Source: Heterodera schachtii (taxonomy: Eukaryota > Nematoda > Chromadorea > Rhabditida > Heteroderidae). From it: a stretch of DNA of 64,000 nt. Under the pieces are notes generated by a model. The model made no database searches and was not told the DNA's origin. It saw only the letters and a program-made list of their open reading frames with translations. The first letter of the stretch is position 1. Each line of letters begins with the position of its first letter. The position numbers and the translations under genes were made by a program. The stretch spans positions 207,636 to 271,635 of the forward strand of contig SIJG01000115.1 in the NCBI GenBank assembly GCA_023374025.1, given 5' to 3'. This document shows positions 57,240 to 64,000 of the stretch, in pieces.

Positions 57240-60200
57240 AGCTATAAAAAAAGAATTAATAATCATTTAAAGAAAATTTCATAAATTTATCAGTTGTTAT
57301 TTTATAAACTACAAGCGGAAAAGAAAATTCAAAAGAAAATAAATGGAAATTTTTTCATTATAATTATTAAGAAATGTCATAAATTGTTAAATTTTAATTA
57401 ATAAATTTATTTTAGTATATTTTAAATTAATATTTAAATATACAATTTTAGAATAAGCACTATAAATTAAGAAGAGAAGAACAAACAATTGTATAAATCT
57501 ATCATTTAGTCAAATTCAAATGACCATTTTGAGGACATTTAGGACCGTTTAAAAATTATTTTTGAATATGGCAAACAACAAAAATCAAAGAATATTTTGT
57601 TTGATTTCTATAAAGAAAAAATTGTTATTTTCTGTTTTAATATTTTTATTTTTAACAAAATTAACACATTTAATTTGATGTTCATTTAATTAACCTTTAT
57701 GTTTTGTAATTTATAGGAAAAAATGAAAAATCTTTTAAATTTGGCTTCTTCATTACACACAATCTTTCGGAGTTTATGTTCAATATTATATCTAAAAATT
57801 ATTGGAAAATTTTAATCATTAATGTTTTGATGTTTATCTAATTGAAATTTGAAAAAATAAGTTGCGCAAACATAGTATATCAAATTGTAAAATATTTTCG
57901 CAAAAGATATCTCTGAGAGTCGTGAAATTTAAAACCAAAAAATGTTAAAAACTTTCCAAAAACAAATAATTTTAATTACCACTCGATTACATTAATTAAA
58001 CTGGTTTTAAAAAATGTGCTTTCAAAAAAAAAATTTTAAATGATTAATTATTCTAAGATAATAATCTTTAAAAATTTTTTTAAAAATATGAAATTTAATG
58101 GTAATCATGCCGCAACTACGCGAATAAATAAAATTCAATTTATAAAATATATTGTTTAAAAAAATGCCCAAAATCTTCTTTTATGAATGATATATAATTA
58201 ATTAAATCAATTTTGTAAAAATTCTTTACATAAACCAGGTGTTTTTTTAATTGAAAATAAATATAAAAAAAACTCACAATCAGAACGAAAAAATTAATTA
58301 AAAAAGTGAGTTGTTTATTTATAATAATATTTCAAAATGAGAATATTACAACTAAAATACAATTAATATTTATTGTTTTAATAAATTTACAAAACATTCT
58401 CCTTACTTTATTACCCTTTCAATTTTTTTTATAAATTTAAAATACTTAATGATTAACCTGATTATCACAAAAAATCCCTTCAACAAATTTGTCATAAATT
58501 CAAATATTAAAACTAATAAGAACTACGGCTTTGGTATAAAAGGAATTTTCGACAAGAAAATGACCTCGAAATTTAAAAACTTAAATTTTTTTAGTCTAAT
58601 TAAAACAATAATAAAATACATACTTGAAATAAATATTAATTGCATACAGCAAATAATTCGTTAAAAAATTTTAAATGAGATAGCCAAATACTTCAGAAAA
58701 AGTATAATATTCAGTAATTGAGAAATAAATTCATTTTCCAGCTCAACAAGCAGTATAGGTAATTTATATTTATGTAAATGTACGGAGAAGGGATGTTGTT
58801 AAAAGGAAAATAAATATGAGACACGAGACAGGAGAAAAATGAGACAAAATTAAATACGAGACGAGACGGAAATATTTTTTTCGAATAATTAATCAAATGA
58901 TTTTTTGTTTTTTACTTTTACGGAAAAAGACCGGGCGCCTGAACTTTTACTTAAAATGAAAAAACTAAAGCAAAATTCATCTCAAAATTTAATTCTAACA
59001 AAAATATTCGAAATAATTTATGAGAAATATTTTTTTTTAATCTTAAGTCTTTAAAATTCCTTTTTTTGATGAGAAAATGAATAAAAATACTTTTGTTCTG
59101 TGAGGGAATCGAACAAAGAAATAACCCGAATAAAGACAGGAGGTTTACCCAGTAGACTAAATGTTTTTTCTTTTTTGGGTTTAAAAGAAAAATTTAACTT
59201 GTTATTTTTTTCCTAAATTTTTCCCTTTTCTCTCAATTTTCCCAAAAAATATTTTCTCTAAAAAGTCACATGCTGCCTAGGAGACTCAAAAATCAACGAC
59301 GAAACTTCAGATAAAAAGAGCAGCATAAAACTGATTAAAAAAAGAAAATATTTATCTTATTGGTGGAATTAAATTAAAAGAGCAAAAAGAGTTAAAAGAC
59401 AAAATTAAATTTTTTTACAATACTTATGTAAATGAAAAGAAGAAAATAAATGAAAAAACATATTTCGATATTTTGAAAAATAATCAACCATAAAAACATT
59501 GATAAAATATCCATGTAATAAATTAACAGATGCTATTTATAAATTTTTATTAAAATAAAAAATAAATAAATTTAATATAAAATATAATAACGAATCATTT
59601 TTTACAACATACATATATTTATTTATTAAAAACTGTAATTTCGTTTAAAAATTTTGAGAGGGACCCACGGAACAATGCCGCGAATACTGAACATGAGAAT
59701 AATAATTAATTATATTGAATAAAAAAATACATCTTAATAATTACTACAAATGAATAAAATAATTAAATTAGATGCCCCAAATGTAATTTAAGAAACCAAA
59801 AAGAACACTAATTTAGAAAAGTTAAGAATAAAAAACAGTAAAACCAATAAATTTAAAAATAATAAAATAAATTTGATGTACAATAAAAATTCCGAAATCT
59901 GATAACTAAATCTTCAAAATTTTTGAAAAATTATGTTCTGAAATGACAAACTTAATTGGGATGACGGGACAAGAATTTTGCTAATCAATTAAAAAATGAA
60001 AATACATAAATTTATTTATAAAATTTTCCAGAAATAAATTTTAAAAAGACTTCTAATTGTTTATATGAAAATGATAAAAAAAAATTATGAAACATCATGA
60101 TCAGGAAAATTGTAAAATAAAATTAAGTAAAAATTAACAAAAAAATTAGCGTTATAATGCCTCAGAAAACCGTAGATGAAAACAAGCAAAAAGTAGCACG

Positions 60201-63200
60201 GAACTGGGAATTCAGCTCTAGGATGAAATTTAAAAAAAACAAATTGATACAAATATTTTGAATAATTACTAAAATATAGAAAACTAATACCGTAGCGGAT
60301 AAATTAAACATTAAAATAATCGAAAGAGTTAAGAAATATAACAAAATTATATTAAATTGCAGCTGTGAAAAATTGTAACAAATAAAAAGCTCATTAATAA
60401 ATTAACCCAATTTCTTTTAATTTTATAAATATTTATTTAAACATAAATATATTACATAAATGTAGGAAGCAAAACTGGAGCCACTTGGAAAGAATATGTA
60501 GAAAATCAATTTTAGTGCTTAATTTGCCTTATGGGGGAAGAAGAAAAAAATATAAGAATTTCTTAAAAATTTTAACGAATGCACAAAACTAAGAATTGTT
60601 TAATTAATTTTTCTATCGAAAATTTTTAAATATATTAAAAAATTAGTATCTTCATATTGCTTTTTTAACTTTAAACAAACAACAGAACGTGAGGCAAGAT
60701 TTATTTATTTTTTAAACATATTAAACACAAATTGCTAATTTTAGAAGAAAAGGGCACACAGGGTGATCAAATGAACATGGAAAAAAAACGAGAAGATAAT
60801 TATAATAAAAAATACACATTCAAGAAAAGTTAAAACAAATATTTTGAAAATAATTAAGATTTTATCTAACACATTAAAGAATATAGCAAATTTATTTTTT
60901 ATAAAAAAGAAATATTGAAATAAATTGATATTATTTTGTTTGTAAAAATCAAATTTATTTTGTTTAAATTAAAAATAATGAACATAAAAATTAAATACTT
61001 TTAGATGATTCAACATTAATAAATAAAAATAATTTTAGAGAACATTTATTGAAGACAAAACAAAATTTAATTAATTTAATTTAAAAGAAACTGATAAGAA
61101 ATAAACATAAATATTTAAAAAAAAAGGTTGTTGATCAACTTTATAAATATAAGTAAAAAGAAAATTATCAAAAAGAACAAAATTCATATAATAATTTTGT
61201 TGTGAAACTCAAGTAAAAATACATAATTCTTTTGTTTAGTTTTCAATATTATTTATTAAGATATATTTTATAATTAATGAAAAATTTTTTTTACAAATAT
61301 TACCTATATGAGTAAGAAATAATTATTTTATGAAATTTGAACTAATATTTTAAATACATCCCTAAAATTTTAAGCCACAAAATGAGTTTGAAAAGAAGAC
61401 CGAGTGCAAGTTTAAAAATAATTCTAATTCAAAACAATTGAAAATATACATAAAATAACAGTTTTATTGCAAATTTTTCATTATTATTTTTTGTTTTATA
61501 ACTAGTAATTAATAATATTAAATTTTCTTTCTAAATATGATATGATTATATTTGCTTTAAACTTTTGTTTTTATAAAAATGTACCTTTGTATTTATTATT
61601 TCTTTTTTTTATAATGTAAATTATGTTTATTTTATTATCTTTTCTTTCTTTATGCTCTTAATCTCACGACTCGATGCTCGATCATTAGTCAGTATTGGTG
61701 ATAAATTTATTAATGTTTATCTGATTACTTTAGTATCTTTCATTTACCAATTTATTATATGCTTTTTGTATTTTATTGTACACGTACACTTACTTCATCA
61801 TTATTTTTTATAGCAATTATTTTTAAATCATTATAATTAATAGTTATAAATAATTACTTGCAAAATTCGATAGAATCATGAACTTATTTTTATTTAATTT
61901 TTCAAAATTTATTTAATAACATTTTATCGGTTGCAATGTTTTCTGTAATTTAATTAATTTTTATGCTTCGTGTACTTGACATGAATTAATTTTCGTTTTG
62001 GCTCCTCCATATTTTCAGTCATTAAAGCAAAATAATTTTATTTGATGAATTTATTTTTGCTTTTTGAAATATTAAAAATATTATTTAAATTAGTTTTTAT
62101 TAAATATTTATTTGATTTTCTATGACTGATATGAAAATAAGAGCTGTTATTTAAATATATTTAAACTCAATTTTATAGAAATCGGAATGAATGCTCGCTC
62201 ACGAATAGAGTTCTCCGGGTGCGATTTTTTTAAAAAGAATTGGGTTTTCTTGGTGTTATTAATTAATCATTTTTCATAATTAACCCATACAAATAAGTGC
62301 TTATAATGTATAAGTTATTTGTTTATGTATATTATTAAAAATTTATATGTTTATTTCCCACACTTAAGCTTACTTTATATCAAAAATCAAAAATATTTTA
62401 AAACAATAGTGCATTTATTTATGTAAGAAAAAGGCTTTAAAAATTTACAAATCATATTACATTAAAAAATATAACATTCAAATTTTTCAATTAAAATTAT
62501 CAATAATATAAATATATTTCAGCAATATAATTTATTTTAAAGAAATTCTTAAATTATATAATTTATTCATATTCAATTATTTGAATTAGTATTTTACTCG
62601 ATTTTTTTATCCTTCCTGACAAAAGTTAGAAAAATTCATTTCTTTTAAATCTCATGTTTTATGCTTGCTTTCGGATATCATCGTAGATGTCTTTTATTAA
62701 ATTAATTAAGTCCAATTAAATATTTGCAATCGTAAATGAGAATACTTTTTACTCTAATTTATATATTCATATTTCTTTGGGGTTAACTCATAAATTTTAT
62801 ATTAAAATTAAATTAAAGTTATATTTAATATATTGTAAATAAATTTACAAAATAACTTATTGTATTTCTTTTATTATTTTTATTGAATGTTTAATTGATA
62901 TATAAACTCAATCGAAATTTAATTTTTAAAAATTCACGTCATATGGTCAACCAGGCTCAAAATGCCCAAGTTGCGACATTTTGTTTGCTTTTTGTAAGCG
63001 TCATCATTGTTTTTTTGTCAATTAAAAAACAATATTAATCATTTATGTGTACATAATTTTTTTAAATTTAAATAATAATATTTTCTCATTAAAATAATAA
63101 AGTAAGAATTAAAAAATAATTAGATAATTAGCGCTGATTTTTGTCTTAATTCAGTATTATTTGTAATTATATTGCGGTTTAATTAATGGCATAAATTATA

Positions 63201-64000
63201 CGATCGATATTTATGTTAATAAAATTCATAATTTCGTTAAGCTCTTATTTATTAGGGTTCTTGTTCTTTTGTCCTTGTCAAAATAGAATTAATATATTTT
63301 TTTTTTTCTTATATAATTTCTTATGAATTAAAAATTTAAAGATTATAACATTTTATCCATTTCTATAAACTTTATGAAAATTTGATTAATTTAATTCTAT
63401 AGAGTCAAAAAAATAAAATTTAAAAATTGGAAATTTATTCAATTCTTGGTCAAGGCTCATTAGAGGAATGTATTTTTCATTGAATGTGACTGGCGTCTTG
63501 GCAATAATTAATGTTTTAAATAATGTATTTGGTATTTAATTATTTAATTTTTCTTTTTAAAAATAACTTTTGATTTTACATATACACTCATTTCCTGGTC
63601 CAAATCAAAAATTCCAAAATTTAGTAAAAATCTGTAAATCAGGTCTTTTGAATTAATTTTCCTTTTTTCATTATTATGAAAATATTTAATTTAGATTTTC
63701 GAGTAAATTTAAATTGTTGTTTTATTATTTAGGCTTCATATAAGTCGTCTAAGGTTCTCCAATTACAATTTTATTTTATAATATATTTTGATTTTGTTTT
63801 AATCTAAATAATATTCAATAATTATTAAAGGATTAAAAGAAAAACAAATATTTTTTCGATTTATTTCTTTTTTGAGATCTATTTTTGCCATTTTTATTTA
63901 ATTATTTATTTTTAAATTACCGGCATCTTAAGGTCTTTTATTTAAAATAGATATTGAATTTTTTGTCGCTTTTCCCATTGAAAAAGTAAACCTCCATAAG
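57240..64000. other. A+T-rich non-coding DNA, A-excess then T-excess
   Basis: A-rich on the + strand to about 61.4 k, then T-rich to the end. No gene is supportable. Landmarks are a decayed tRNA-like word set at 59,100-59,166, TTAATCTCACG at 61,659 and TTAAATCTCATG at 62,645 (both reverse forms of the CRTGAGATTWAA word), and a small G+C-richer spot at 62,190-62,225. Open frames at 58,449-58,664 and 60,162-60,344 lack domains and are of chance length. Confidence 0.6.
59100..59166 (-). pseudogene. Possible decayed tRNA-like sequence
   Basis: On the minus strand TTAGTCTACTGGGTAAA fits the A-box pattern, and about 40 nt later TGTTCGATTCCC fits the B box. There is no convincing acceptor stem, D stem or anticodon arm. 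The two boxes at correct spacing and strand are the only evidence, so this is a weak call. Confidence 0.35.

Noticed and set aside
57000..57266. Leu/Ser-rich open frames on the minus strand
   Set aside because: Translation of the GA/CT microsatellite in successive frames.
1..64000. Bacterial endosymbiont or organelle origin because of low G+C
   Set aside because: No coding density, no rRNA, no operons and no mitochondrial protein genes. Instead there are target-duplicated DNA elements and nuclear-type repeats.

Overview
This is about 64 kb of extremely A+T-rich DNA (by eye roughly four-fifths A+T or more) in which I find no protein-coding gene I can defend. Open frames are short, rich in Lys/Asn/Ile/Phe/Tyr or built from tandem repeats. 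There are no recognisable protein domains, no operon or ribosome-binding-site structure, and no rRNA. The sequence looks like a nuclear, heterochromatin-like or intergenic segment of an A+T-rich eukaryote. The pointers are RNA polymerase III A/B-box (tRNA-like) sequences, non-autonomous DNA transposons with target-site duplications, a foldback element, microsatellite, and large families of diverged repeats. A metazoan is the most natural guess, but the window does not settle it.

Two kinds of sequence are present. (1) A background of diverged A+T-rich repeats. Segments recur in direct or inverted orientation, for example about 2.0-2.35 k with 22.6-23.06 k, 2.39 k with 7.59 k, 7.8 k with 33.9 k, 17.3-18.4 k inverted with 43.4-44.2 k, 23.6-23.9 k inverted with 28.6-28.8 k, 29.2 k with 53.3 k, and 35.6 k and 38.6 k with 46.4 k inverted. 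One strand of these repeats is A-rich, so the window divides into long A-excess blocks (about 7.8-13.2, 28.3-44.9, 46.9-53.9, 57.3-61.4 kb) and T-excess blocks (about 13.3-20.8, 23.3-28.0, 45-46.8, 54-55.3, 61.4-64 kb). In the 17 k/43 k pair the sub-blocks are circularly permuted, as expected if the background descends from tandem arrays later broken up and inverted. (2) Sharply bounded islands of higher G+C that look like young insertions.

The islands, in order, are: a 58-bp perfect palindrome with a G+C-rich tail (5.2-5.7 k); a non-autonomous hAT-type element with a 7/8-matching 8-bp target duplication (11,988-12,743); a CGGTTT-word island (20.1 k); a 184-bp inverted-repeat element with a perfect 8-bp target duplication (30,780-30,963); a local tandem duplication with 'CTCGG' word islands (42.9-44.9 k); a CCGGA-word island (45.06-45.22 k); an 'AAATATGTAC' minisatellite (48.25-48.79 k); a cluster made of a 473-bp foldback palindrome, a tRNA-like sequence and a foldback element with arms of about 15-bp tandem repeats (50.07-51.39 k); a G+C-rich repeat island (55.32-55.96 k) and a second tRNA-like sequence (56.1 k); and a 170-190-bp GA microsatellite (57.0-57.2 k).

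No genes work together here. The biology of the window is that of repeats and mobile elements. All repeat alignments were made by eye, so boundaries of diverged repeats are approximate (tens of bases), while target duplications and short inverted repeats were read base by base.
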